Positions 1-7,534 of a stretch of 28,962 bases of DNA are shown piece by piece (position 1 is the stretch's first letter; each line of letters opens with the position of its first letter). The stretch covers positions 1 to 28,962 of the forward strand of contig CABPCP010000032.1 in assembly GCA_902406105.1 (NCBI GenBank). Reading direction: 5' to 3'. A program made the translations under genes and the position numbers. The DNA comes from an uncultured Mordavella sp. GTDB lineage: Bacteria > Bacillota > Clostridia > Lachnospirales > Lachnospiraceae. Under the pieces are notes generated by a model that had not been told where the DNA came from, ran no database searches, and saw only the letters and a program-made list of their open reading frames with translations.

Positions 1-65
1 GGCAAGTACTTTTTTTATTTTTTTTAAAATTTATTGGCCGCAGGAATGAAGATGGTCTGTGACGA

Positions 66-1187
66 TCATTTTCGTACTTCTATTCCGTTGACCTCCAAGT
101 GGTCATCCACTGCGATCACCAGACAGCGCCGGCCATCAATTTCCCGGATTTCCACCAAGTCGGACCGTTCAGGATTGACTTTGACGACCACATCGGGAGT
201 CTCCACCTGAAAGGTACGCATACTGGCGATATTGGAGGCGAGCAGTGTCTGTTTCTCTCCCACTGCCTCTTCAAATTCCCGGTCGAAGGTTTGGAGTTTT
301 TCTTCCGGGGTCCCGCTTTGTGCCAGCAGGCGTCTGACGTCTGGTTTGGACAACTCCAGAGGTTCGGGTGTTTCCTTGGCTTCTTCCAGCATCTCGTTGA
401 GGGTCTCGTGGATATTGCGGACTACCTCGTACTCGCAATCTTCTCCAAGTGTGTCCTGGATGATGGACTGGAAGGTGCTCTTTTGATCTTTGGCTGTCAG
501 CGGGACTGTACTGCCAAGGACATTGGTGATGAAATCAGGCTGCAATTTCTCCGGTTTTTTGGAATAGTAGAGGACATTGTGGATATTAGAAGTCCGGTCC
601 TGGAAGGCGGGAAACAGGAATCCCTTCACCGGATCTTCCACCAGCCAGTCACGGATGCGGTCTTCGATGTGGTTGGTCTGGGCGTTGTAGCTCAGCCCGG
701 CTTTGCTTAGATTTACCGGGCAGATACTGCACAAGATATGCTCGTAGACCGTATCGGAGGCATCGAACATCTCCAGGCCATCGGAGGTTTTGCCAGGTAC
801 ATCGTATACGGCATGGATCAGGATAATGTAGTAATTTTCAGCGTGATCATAATGTTCGATCACCTTGTCATAGAATTCTTCGGTCAAAAGATCGTCTTCC
901 AGCCGACTGTCGCGTAGTTTCAGGAGAAATTCCTGAGTGCCGCCGGGCGCCTCCTGCTCCAGAGGGAATTCCATATTGATCAGATTTTTACCCAATGTGC
1001 CGGAGAGAGTATGCTTGAAAATATCGAAATACTTAAAGGCCTCCTCCTCTGGAAGAGACAGGAAAGCCTGTTTGAACTCCATTTTTTTCTCTTTTTCATG
1101 GTCAACATAACAGCCGCAGATGCGGGTGATCGCGCAGTTGTCTGGAGAAAACTGCCTGCGGATCTCTAATACTTCCTTTTTATTCAT
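66..1187 (-). CDS. DUF4317 family protein, function unknown
   Basis: A 373-residue soluble protein that I recognise as DUF4317, a family common in Lachnospiraceae and related clostridia with no established function. The N-terminus (MNKKEVLEIRRQFSPDNC, then ICGCYVD) is the family's typical opening. No signal peptide, membrane segment or catalytic motif is apparent. The C-terminal third is acidic and Lys/Glu rich. The reading frame stays open upstream to 1292, but I start at 1187: an AAGGA site lies about 8 nt upstream of this ATG, and a good promoter at 1261-1289 sits inside the would-be extension. The gene is monocistronic here and divergent from the serine dehydratase operon. Family assignment is fairly sure; no role can be given. 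Confidence 0.85.
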   Translation of the reverse strand: MNKKEVLEIRRQFSPDNCAITRICGCYVDHEKEKKMEFKQAFLSLPEEEAFKYFDIFKHTLSGTLGKNLINMEFPLEQEAPGGTQEFLLKLRDSRLEDDLLTEEFYDKVIEHYDHAENYYIILIHAVYDVPGKTSDGLEMFDASDTVYEHILCSICPVNLSKAGLSYNAQTNHIEDRIRDWLVEDPVKGFLFPAFQDRTSNIHNVLYYSKKPEKLQPDFITNVLGSTVPLTAKDQKSTFQSIIQDTLGEDCEYEVVRNIHETLNEMLEEAKETPEPLELSKPDVRRLLAQSGTPEEKLQTFDREFEEAVGEKQTLLASNIASMRTFQVETPDVVVKVNPERSDLVEIREIDGRRCLVIAVDDHLEVNGIEVRK

Positions 1188-1260
1188 GATCGGTCCTTTC
1201 CTAACATAGAACAGTTGCAGATTTTCCCGGAGCCGGAAGGTCTCCTGGGTGTAGGAGATA

Positions 1261-1289
1261 AGTATAACAAAAATAAAGCCGGGAGACAA
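1261..1289 (-). promoter_or_regulatory. Sigma-A-type promoter of the DUF4317 gene
   Basis: Read on the minus strand: TTGTCT (1289-1284), a 17-nt spacer, TATACT (1266-1261). Transcription would start near 1254, giving a leader of about 67 nt. Its position rules out the longer N-terminal extension of the DUF4317 frame. Confidence 0.6.
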
Positions 1290-1322
1290 CATGGGGAATT
1301 TATCTCAGGCTGTCAGAGGGAA

Positions 1323-1342
1323 ATGCATCTGAGAAGATGCAT
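1323..1342. other. Small perfect hairpin between divergent genes
   Basis: Arms ATGCATCT and AGATGCAT (8 bp) around a GAGA loop, lying between the DUF4317 promoter and the sdaAB promoter. There is no adjacent U-run, so it is not a convincing terminator. It could be an operator. Function unknown. Confidence 0.3.
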
Positions 1343-1360
1343 CCAGTCCCAGCTTTTTCG

Positions 1361-1389
1361 TTGTAATATATCGGGAATCCCGGTATAAT
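1361..1389 (+). promoter_or_regulatory. Sigma-A-type promoter of sdaAB-sdaAA
   Basis: TTGTAA (1361-1366), a 17-nt spacer, TATAAT (1384-1389). The predicted start of transcription is near 1396, which excludes the in-frame ATG at 1388 as the start codon and supports 1433. Confidence 0.65.
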
Positions 1390-1432
1390 GGTTTTAGATA
1401 CCTGTCAAAATATGAAAAGAGAGGAAGAAAAC

Positions 1433-2098
1433 ATGGGAAACATTTTTGACATTTTGGGACCTGTGATGGTAGGGCCATCCAGCTCCCACACAGCGGGCGC
1501 CGCGCGGATTGGATTGATTGCCAGGCAGCTTTTTGGCAGGAGACCGGATAAAGCAGTCGTCTATCTGCACGGATCCTTTGCGGCGACCGGAAAAGGACAC
1601 GGAACCGATAAGGCGCTGATCGCGGGACTTCTGGGAATGAAGCCGGACGACTTAAGGATTCCGGACAGCTTTGAGATCGCGAAGCAGGAAGGGATGGAAT
1701 TTACCATTGAGCCTAAAGATATTCGGGACGCTCATCCTAATACAGCGCAGATCATCATGGAGGCGGAAGGGGTAAAACCTATGAAGATCCAGGCGTTTTC
1801 CATCGGCGGCGGCAGGATCCGGGTCAGCAAGATGGATGGGATCGACGTGAATTTCAGCGGTGAGAGCAATACGCTGATCGTTCGCAACGAGGACCGGCCG
1901 GGAAGGATCACGGAGGTTTCCGCCGCGCTGAGCAGGGAGGATATCAATATCGCGACTATGCAGGTGTTCCGGGATAAGAGAGGCGGATTCGCGGTCATGG
2001 TAGTGGAGACAGATCAGGTAGTGCCGGAAGAAGCGATCGAAGAATTGGAAAGTAAAGATGGAATCATTAAAGTAACATTTCTGAATGTAAACGGGTAA
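1433..2098 (+). CDS. sdaAB: L-serine dehydratase, iron-sulfur-dependent, beta subunit
   Basis: Beta subunit (221 aa) of the oxygen-sensitive [4Fe-4S] L-serine dehydratase, which with the alpha subunit converts L-serine to pyruvate and ammonia in the cytoplasm. The N-terminal part carries the family motif GPVMVGPSSSHTAGAAR (about residues 9-25). The C-terminal ~75 residues form an ACT domain (RPGRITEVSAALSREDINIA), a ligand-binding regulatory fold. The start at 1433 follows a GAGAGGAAG site and lies downstream of the promoter. The alpha-subunit gene follows after 31 nt. The two-gene arrangement is the usual clostridial form, in contrast with the single fused SdaA of E. coli. Confidence 0.95.
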   Translation: MGNIFDILGPVMVGPSSSHTAGAARIGLIARQLFGRRPDKAVVYLHGSFAATGKGHGTDKALIAGLLGMKPDDLRIPDSFEIAKQEGMEFTIEPKDIRDAHPNTAQIIMEAEGVKPMKIQAFSIGGGRIRVSKMDGIDVNFSGESNTLIVRNEDRPGRITEVSAALSREDINIATMQVFRDKRGGFAVMVVETDQVVPEEAIEELESKDGIIKVTFLNVNG

Positions 2099-2129
2099 TT
2101 TAAGAAAGAAGTGGAGGATATAAGATCGT

Positions 2130-2999
2130 ATGTCGTATCAGTCAATGGAAGAGGCGTATGAAAGATGTAAAAAAGAGGGGATCGACTTCTGGAAAGCGAT
2201 ACAGCTGGAAGACGCGCAGGAGCGAGATGTGCCTTTGGAGGATTCCTGGAAGGAAATGAAGCGTATGTGGCAGGCTATGCTGGACGGGCTTGACAACTAT
2301 GACCCGGATCTGACTTCCAGAAGTGGTCTGGTAGGTAAAGAAGGCGGGCTGATGGAAGCTTATCAGAAGGCGGGGGATACTCTCTGCGGAGATTTTATGG
2401 CAAAAGTAATGGCAAATGCCCTGAAAATGGGGTGCAACAATGCCTGCATGAAGCGAATCGTGGCAGCGCCTACAGCCGGGGCATGCGGAGTGCTGCCGGC
2501 GGTGCTGGTGACTTATTTCCAGGAGTATCAGGTGTCGGAAGAAAAGATGATCGAAGCCATGTATGTAGCGGCCGGGATCGGACAGATCATAGCAAACCGG
2601 GCTTATCTTGCCGGGGCTTCCGGCGGCTGCCAGGCGGAAGTCGGATCTGGATCTGGAATGGCTGCCGGAGCGATCTGCTATGTGAGAGGCGGCAGTACGG
2701 AACAGATCGGCCATGCATGCGCAATGGCGCTCAAGAATCTGATGGGACTGGTCTGTGATCCTGTTGGCGGCCTTGTGGAAGTGCCCTGCGTAAAGCGGAA
2801 TGTGGGCGGCGCGGGCAATGCCATGGCCGCGGCAGATATGGCGCTGGCGGGGATCACCAGTAAGATCCCGGTAGATCAGGTCATCGACGCGATGAAGGAA
2901 GTCGGGGATAAGATGGATATTACTCTTAAGGAGACCGGGCACGGAGGCGTGGCGGCCACGGAAGAGGCTAAGAAAGTCCTGGAACGGCTGGATATGTAA
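2130..2999 (+). CDS. sdaAA: L-serine dehydratase, iron-sulfur-dependent, alpha subunit
   Basis: Catalytic alpha subunit (289 aa) of the Fe-S serine dehydratase and partner of the upstream beta subunit. Conserved blocks include AAPTAGACGVLPAVL in the middle, a Gly/Ser-rich stretch (ASGGCQAEVGSGSGMAAGA), CDPVGGLVEVPC, and the C-terminal GHGGVAATEEAK. Several conserved cysteines in these blocks are the expected cluster ligands. A GTGGAGG site lies 12 nt upstream of the ATG, a slightly long spacing. The gene ends a two-gene operon closed by the terminator at 3014-3043. Product: pyruvate plus ammonia for energy and carbon metabolism. Confidence 0.95.
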   Translation: MSYQSMEEAYERCKKEGIDFWKAIQLEDAQERDVPLEDSWKEMKRMWQAMLDGLDNYDPDLTSRSGLVGKEGGLMEAYQKAGDTLCGDFMAKVMANALKMGCNNACMKRIVAAPTAGACGVLPAVLVTYFQEYQVSEEKMIEAMYVAAGIGQIIANRAYLAGASGGCQAEVGSGSGMAAGAICYVRGGSTEQIGHACAMALKNLMGLVCDPVGGLVEVPCVKRNVGGAGNAMAAADMALAGITSKIPVDQVIDAMKEVGDKMDITLKETGHGGVAATEEAKKVLERLDM

Positions 3000-3013
3000 A
3001 GAGAATGGCAAAC

Positions 3014-3043
3014 GAACGGCAAAAGTCCTGGCTTTTGCCGTTC
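3014..3043 (+). terminator. Hairpin terminator after sdaAA
   Basis: Perfect 12-bp stem, GAACGGCAAAAG (3014-3025) and CTTTTGCCGTTC (3032-3043), with loop TCCTGG, 14 nt after the sdaAA stop. The downstream tract (ATCTTATATT) is only moderately T-rich, so termination strength is uncertain. Confidence 0.65.
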
Positions 3044-3087
3044 ATCTTATATTCAGAAAGAATTGCCGTTTGTTTTAGAGAAAATCA

Positions 3088-3116
3088 TTGACAAATTTTA
3101 CAAAAAGGAATACAAT
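3088..3116 (+). promoter_or_regulatory. Near-consensus promoter of the TetR-ABC cluster
   Basis: TTGACA (3088-3093), a 17-nt spacer, TACAAT (3111-3116). The predicted transcription start (about 3123) falls inside the adjoining dyad, as expected for an autorepressed regulator gene. Confidence 0.75.
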
Positions 3117-3143
3117 ATAACAGTGTTATATAACGCTGTTATA
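3116..3143. promoter_or_regulatory. 28-bp near-palindromic operator candidate for the TetR regulator
   Basis: TATAACAGTGTTAT is followed directly by ATAACGCTGTTATA. The halves are inverted copies with a single mismatched pair. The site begins at the last base of the -10 box and covers the transcription start and the region up to the ribosome site, an ideal place for autorepression. Binding by the TetR protein is inferred. Confidence 0.6.
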
Positions 3144-3155
3144 ACCGGAGGATGG

Positions 3156-3773
3156 ATGGGAGAAACAGAACAAAAAACATTGGAAGAGATCATGTCAGCC
3201 GCAATGCGGGAATTCCTGGATAAGGATTTCCAGACGGCTTCACTGCGCAGTATTGTGAAGATGGCAGGAGTTACGACAGGCGCGTTTTATGGATATTTTG
3301 ACAGTAAAGAAGCATTGTTTGAAGCGCTGGTGGGAGAGCAGTATCAGCATTTTATGGACTGTTTCTGCAAGGCGCAGAAAGAATTTGCAGATCTGCCGCC
3401 TAAGGAGCAGCCGGAGAATTTAAGTTCTATTTCCGGGCTTTGTATGGAAGATATGCTTCTGTATGCTTATGAACATCTGGAAGTATTTAAATTGATCCTC
3501 TGTCATTCAGAGGGGACGCGGTTTTCCCGGATGATCGATGAAATGGTGGAGATTGAGACCAAAGGAACCGATGATTATCTGAAGGTGCTGGAACAGCTGG
3601 GGAGACCGTCGCCGCCGATTGACAGCCGGCTGGAGCATATTCTTATCACAGGAATGTTTAACGCGTTTTTTGAACTGATCATACATGAGATGCCGCTGGA
3701 GCAGGCGCTGCGTTATCTGCGGGAGATGAGAGCGTTTTACACCGCGGGATGGATGAAGATTATGGGGCAGTAA
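3156..3773 (+). CDS. TetR/AcrR family transcriptional regulator
   Basis: A 205-residue one-domain repressor. The N-terminal helix-turn-helix is clear at about residues 25-55 (SLRSIVKMAGVTTGAFYGYF, followed by DSKEALFEAL). The remainder is a helical ligand-binding domain with no assignable ligand. I use the ATG at 3156 because GGAGG lies 4 nt upstream; the frame is open back to 3063, but that region holds the promoter and operator. The gene directly precedes two ABC half-transporters on the same strand, so it probably controls its own gene and the exporter in response to an effluxed compound. Inference from context only. Confidence 0.88.
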   Translation: MGETEQKTLEEIMSAAMREFLDKDFQTASLRSIVKMAGVTTGAFYGYFDSKEALFEALVGEQYQHFMDCFCKAQKEFADLPPKEQPENLSSISGLCMEDMLLYAYEHLEVFKLILCHSEGTRFSRMIDEMVEIETKGTDDYLKVLEQLGRPSPPIDSRLEHILITGMFNAFFELIIHEMPLEQALRYLREMRAFYTAGWMKIMGQ

Positions 3774-3792
3774 ACCGCCCTATAATTTTTAA

Positions 3793-3820
3793 CCAATAGT
3801 TAGCTATAACTAACTATTGG
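3793..3820. promoter_or_regulatory. Inverted repeat upstream of the ABC transporter pair
   Basis: Arms CCAATAGTTAG (3793-3803) and CTAACTATTGG (3810-3820), 11 bp perfect, with a 6-nt spacer, in the 127-nt gap between tetR and the first ABC gene. The spacer contains TATAA, which could be part of a -10 box. The arms differ from the dyad in front of tetR apart from a core GTTA/TAAC, so whether the same TetR binds both is open. It could also act as an RNA hairpin. Confidence 0.45.
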
Positions 3821-3900
3821 GCGGAAAGACTAATAGAGGGATATTTGAGGATGGAAAAGACATCCCAATATCATAAACGTTTTTTCAAGGAGGGTTTTAC

Positions 3901-5688
3901 ATGAGGAGACAGTCAAATTTAGCAAGATTGATGGGCTATGCCGGAAGACACAGGATACTGACCTATCTATCCTGGGCTCTCTCTGCGGCCAGCGCGCTGC
4001 TGGCGCTGGTGCCGTTCTGGTATCTGTGGCGTATCATCCATGATGTTTTGGAAGTTTCACCGCGCTTTGAGAGAGCGGGACAGGTGGCCGGATATGGATG
4101 GGCGGCTGTGGGGTTCGCGGTGCTGTCCATTCTTATCTATATCGCGGCTTTGATGTGCTCGCATCTGAGCGCGTTTCGAGTGGCGGCGAATATTCGGAAG
4201 GATCTGATGCGCCACATTGCATCGCTTCCCCTTGGTGTGATAGAGAAATACGGAAGCGGGAAGCTGCGTAGGATCGTGAATACTTCCAGCAGCGCTACCG
4301 AGAATTATCTGGCCCATAGACTGCCGGACAAGGCTGGGGCGATCGCTACTCCGGCAGGATTGCTGTTCCTTCTTTTGGCTTTTGACTGGCGGCTGGGACT
4401 TTTGAGTCTGATTCCGGTAGTCCTTGGGTTCCTGATCATGATGAAAATGACGGGATCGGGAATGGAGCGGAAGATGGAAGAATACCAGAACGCGCTGGCG
4501 GATATGTCGAATGAAGCGGTGGAGTATGTCAGGGGGATCCCTGTGGTCAAGACTTTTGGACAGACGATTTTTTCATTCAAACGATTTAAAGCATCGATCG
4601 ATAATTATGAGAAATGGGTCATTGCTTATACAAAAGCGCTGCGCCTTCCTATGCTGTTCTATACTACAGCGATCAATGGAGTATTCGCCTTTCTGATCGC
4701 CGGAGGGATCTTTTTTTCCAGAGGAGGCGTCACAAAGGAACTGCTGTTGAATTTGATCTTTTATATCATCATCACGCCTGTGATCGGGACGACACTGACA
4801 AAGATCATGTTTATGAGTGAAGATGGTATGATCGTCGGCGACGCGCTGGGAAGGATTGATGAAGTGCTGAAAGAACGCCCCTTGCCGGAGAGCGGAAAGA
4901 AGTATGTGCCGCTGGAAGCTTCCATCACTTTAGAACAGGTAACTTTCAGCTATGGCGAGGGAAACGCGCTGGAAGATGTTTCTTTGTCGATCAAAGAAGG
5001 ACAGACGGTGGCCTTGGTAGGCCCTTCCGGCGGCGGAAAGACAACGCTTGCCAATCTGGCGGCTCGATTTTTTGATCCTCAGAAAGGAAAGATAAGCATC
5101 GGCGGCATTGATATCCGCGAAATTCCAAAAGAAACATTGATGGAGCAGGTGTCCTTTGTGTTTCAGAACAGCCGCCTTCTGAAAGACTCTATTTTGGAAA
5201 ATGTCCGGATGGGCCGTCCGGGGGCTTCGCGTGAAGAGGTGCGGCAGGCTCTGCGCGCTGCGCAGTGCCAGGATATTGTTGAAAAACTGCCGAACGGCAT
5301 GGATACAGTAGTAGGAGCGGACGGAGTATATCTGTCTGGCGGGGAGCAGCAAAGGATCGCTATTGCCAGAGGGATTTTGAAAAACGCGCCGATCCTGATT
5401 CTTGATGAAGCTACCGCATTTGCGGATCCTGATAATGAAGTGCGGGTAGGCCAGGCGCTGTCGGAGCTTTCCAAAGGGAAAACCGTTGTCATGATCGCCC
5501 ACAGGCTGTCGTCTATTACTAAAGCGGACCGCATCTATGTCCTTCGGGAGGGGCATATAGAAGAACAGGGAACTTTTCGCCAGCTGCTTGCGGAAAACGG
5601 ACTTTTCGCGCGTATGTGGAAGAATTATTCGGAAGCGGCGCAATGGAAGATCACAAAAGAAAAAATTGGATTGGAGGGGAATGTATGA
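3901..5688 (+). CDS. ABC transporter half-subunit (exporter type), first of a pair
   Basis: A 595-residue type IV ABC half-transporter with an N-terminal membrane domain (about residues 1-320, six hydrophobic segments expected) and a C-terminal ATPase. Visible ATPase motifs are Walker A GPSGGGKTT (374-382), signature LSGGE (478-482), Walker B LILD with catalytic Glu503, and H-loop His534. The D-loop region reads ATAFADP rather than the usual ASLD, a variant often seen in one half of heterodimeric exporters. The start has a strong AAGGAGGG site. It overlaps the next gene by 4 nt, so the two products almost certainly form a heterodimer. Substrate unknown; the TetR neighbour suggests inducible efflux of a drug, lipid or peptide. 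Confidence 0.9.
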   Translation: MRRQSNLARLMGYAGRHRILTYLSWALSAASALLALVPFWYLWRIIHDVLEVSPRFERAGQVAGYGWAAVGFAVLSILIYIAALMCSHLSAFRVAANIRKDLMRHIASLPLGVIEKYGSGKLRRIVNTSSSATENYLAHRLPDKAGAIATPAGLLFLLLAFDWRLGLLSLIPVVLGFLIMMKMTGSGMERKMEEYQNALADMSNEAVEYVRGIPVVKTFGQTIFSFKRFKASIDNYEKWVIAYTKALRLPMLFYTTAINGVFAFLIAGGIFFSRGGVTKELLLNLIFYIIITPVIGTTLTKIMFMSEDGMIVGDALGRIDEVLKERPLPESGKKYVPLEASITLEQVTFSYGEGNALEDVSLSIKEGQTVALVGPSGGGKTTLANLAARFFDPQKGKISIGGIDIREIPKETLMEQVSFVFQNSRLLKDSILENVRMGRPGASREEVRQALRAAQCQDIVEKLPNGMDTVVGADGVYLSGGEQQRIAIARGILKNAPILILDEATAFADPDNEVRVGQALSELSKGKTVVMIAHRLSSITKADRIYVLREGHIEEQGTFRQLLAENGLFARMWKNYSEAAQWKITKEKIGLEGNV

Positions 5689-7415
5689 TCAAAGGATTGC
5701 AAAGACGTTTTGCGTTATCAAGACAGGGAGCGATAGATCTGGTGAAAGGCTGCCTTGCCTGCATGCTTCAGGACATCTCTTTTATGATCCCGGTGGGCCT
5801 TTTATACGTTTTTGTCATGGACCTTATGAATGGAGGTGCGGATCGGGAAGGAGCTGTTCTTTATCTTTTGGGAGTTTTACTCTGCCTTGCCCTGATCTTT
5901 GGTGTTACTTATATCCAGTACAACGCTACGTATCTGGCAACTTATGTGGAGAGCGGAGTGAGGCGGATCTCCTTGGCGGAACAACTTCGCAAGATACCGC
6001 TTTCCTTCTTTGGGAAAAAAGACCTTGCGGATCTGACGAACGCGGTCATGGGAGACTGCGCGACACTGGAGACCGCGTTTTCGCACTATGTTCCGGCGCT
6101 GGCGGGGTCTCTGATCTCAACCGCGCTTACCTCGCTATCCCTTTTTGTTTACGACTGGCGTATGGCGCTGGCGGCAGTGTGGGTGCTGCCTGTGGCATTT
6201 GCGGTAACATTTTTTTCGGCGCGGATACAGGAGTATTTTAACCGCAGATCTATGGCGGCGAATGTGGCGTTAGAAGAAGGGGTGCAGGAGTGTCTGGAAA
6301 GTCTCCAGGATCTTAAGGCGAATAATGGTGAAGCCCGCTATCTGAAAGGGCTGGATCAGAAAATTGATGATGTGGAGAAACGCCATATCATTACAGAACT
6401 GGGAACAGCGCTCTTCGTTGTTTCCTCCACACTGATCCTGAAATTTGGGATCGCGACGGTGGCGCTTACGGGAGCTGTACTGCTGATTCGGGGAGAAATT
6501 GATATTCCTTTGTTCTTTCTGTTCTTGCTGGTAGCTTCCAGGTTATACGCGCCTTTGGAAGGAGCATTGCAGAATCTGGCCGCTGTAATTTCCACGAGAA
6601 CAAATATCCGCCGTATGAACGAGATCTTGGATCATCCGGTCCAGACAGGAGCCAGACAGCTTAGCAATCAGGGATATGATATTGAATTTGATCATGTGGG
6701 ATTTGCTTACAATACCAAAGAAACCGTTTTAAAAGAGGTGTCTTTTACCGCGAAGCAGGGGAAAGTGACGGCTTTGGTGGGGCCGTCTGGCGGCGGAAAG
6801 ACAACGGTATCCCGGCTTGCGGCCAGATTCTGGGATGTCCAGAAGGGAAGGATCACAGTGGGAGGAATGGATATTTCCAAGATAGAGCCGGAGACATTGT
6901 TATCGCTGTATTCTATCGTATTTCAGGATGTTACTCTGTTCAATAACACTATTTTGGAAAATATCCGGATCGGAAGAAAGGACGCGACAGATGAGGAAGT
7001 GATAGAAGCGGCCAGATTGGCAAATTGCGAAGAGTTTGCCGAAAAACTCCCGGAAGGTTACCACAGTATGATCGGAGAAAATGGATGTGAATTGTCCGGC
7101 GGCGAGCGCCAGCGGATTTCCATCGCCCGCGCTTTCTTGAAAAACGCGCCTATCATTCTGCTGGATGAGGCCACGGCAAGCCTGGACGTGGAGAATGAGA
7201 CGCTGATACAGAGTGCGCTGTCCGAACTTATCCGGGATAAGACGGTGCTGGTGATCGCTCACCGTATGCGTACAGTAAGCGGGGCGGATCATGTAGTAGT
7301 GTTAAAGGATGGAAAGGTGGCGGAACAGGGGACGCCGGACCAACTGCAGAGAGAAGGGAAGATCTATCCTCATATGGTAGAACTTCAAATGCGCGGGCAG
7401 GAGTGGAAAATTTAA
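5685..7415 (+). CDS. ABC transporter half-subunit (exporter type), second of a pair
   Basis: A 576-residue partner of the preceding half-transporter, with the same layout: membrane domain, then ATPase. Motifs are Walker A GPSGGGKTT (366-374), signature LSGGERQ (from 470), Walker B LLD with Glu495, a canonical ATASLD D-loop, and H-loop His526. I start at the ATG at 5685, which forms an ATGA overlap with the upstream stop and has GGAGGGG 5 nt before it. This implies translational coupling and matched stoichiometry. The frame extends upstream inside the first gene, but that part has no better ribosome site. Substrate unknown. Confidence 0.9.
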   Translation: MIKGLQRRFALSRQGAIDLVKGCLACMLQDISFMIPVGLLYVFVMDLMNGGADREGAVLYLLGVLLCLALIFGVTYIQYNATYLATYVESGVRRISLAEQLRKIPLSFFGKKDLADLTNAVMGDCATLETAFSHYVPALAGSLISTALTSLSLFVYDWRMALAAVWVLPVAFAVTFFSARIQEYFNRRSMAANVALEEGVQECLESLQDLKANNGEARYLKGLDQKIDDVEKRHIITELGTALFVVSSTLILKFGIATVALTGAVLLIRGEIDIPLFFLFLLVASRLYAPLEGALQNLAAVISTRTNIRRMNEILDHPVQTGARQLSNQGYDIEFDHVGFAYNTKETVLKEVSFTAKQGKVTALVGPSGGGKTTVSRLAARFWDVQKGRITVGGMDISKIEPETLLSLYSIVFQDVTLFNNTILENIRIGRKDATDEEVIEAARLANCEEFAEKLPEGYHSMIGENGCELSGGERQRISIARAFLKNAPIILLDEATASLDVENETLIQSALSELIRDKTVLVIAHRMRTVSGADHVVVLKDGKVAEQGTPDQLQREGKIYPHMVELQMRGQEWKI

Positions 7416-7426
7416 AAGCAAAGTGT

Positions 7427-7463
7427 GAAATGGATTGTCAAAAGATACTTGACAATCCATTTC
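7427..7463. other. 15-bp perfect inverted repeat spanning the fabH -35 region
   Basis: Arms GAAATGGATTGTCAA (7427-7441) and TTGACAATCCATTTC (7449-7463) with a 7-nt loop, 11 nt after the ABC gene stop. It may terminate the ABC operon, although there is no U-run on either side. Its right arm contains the fabH -35 hexamer, so it could also be a regulator site. Confidence 0.55.
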
Positions 7464-7477
7464 TTAGGATATATACT
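7449..7477 (+). promoter_or_regulatory. Promoter of the fatty-acid synthesis operon
   Basis: TTGACA (7449-7454), a 17-nt spacer, TATACT (7472-7477). This is near-consensus and is the only strong promoter seen ahead of the 13-gene cluster. The 5' leader to fabH would be about 50 nt. Confidence 0.75.
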
Positions 7478-7489
7478 TTGAAAGTCAAA
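7477..7489. promoter_or_regulatory. FabT-like operator at the fabH promoter
   Basis: TTTGA-AAG-TCAAA, a perfect palindrome with a 3-nt centre, immediately after the -10 box and over the transcription start. FabT-type MarR repressors of Firmicute FASII genes are known to bind TTTGA-N3-TCAAA-like palindromes. A MarR gene lies at the end of this same operon. Binding is inferred. Confidence 0.6.
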
Positions 7490-7534
7490 ATAATTGAGAA
7501 CCAAAATAAATTGGAAATGACAGGGAGAAGCAAA

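Noticed and set aside
1..65. T-rich start of the window (runs of T at 10-25) as a terminator or origin-like element
   Set aside because: No stem precedes the T-run within the window, and on the minus strand it becomes an A-run after the DUF4317 gene. Nothing further can be supported at the window edge.
7403..7534. N-terminal extension of FabH to 7403
   Set aside because: This stretch contains the operon promoter, the inverted repeat and the FabT-like site; conserved FabH sequence begins at 7535.
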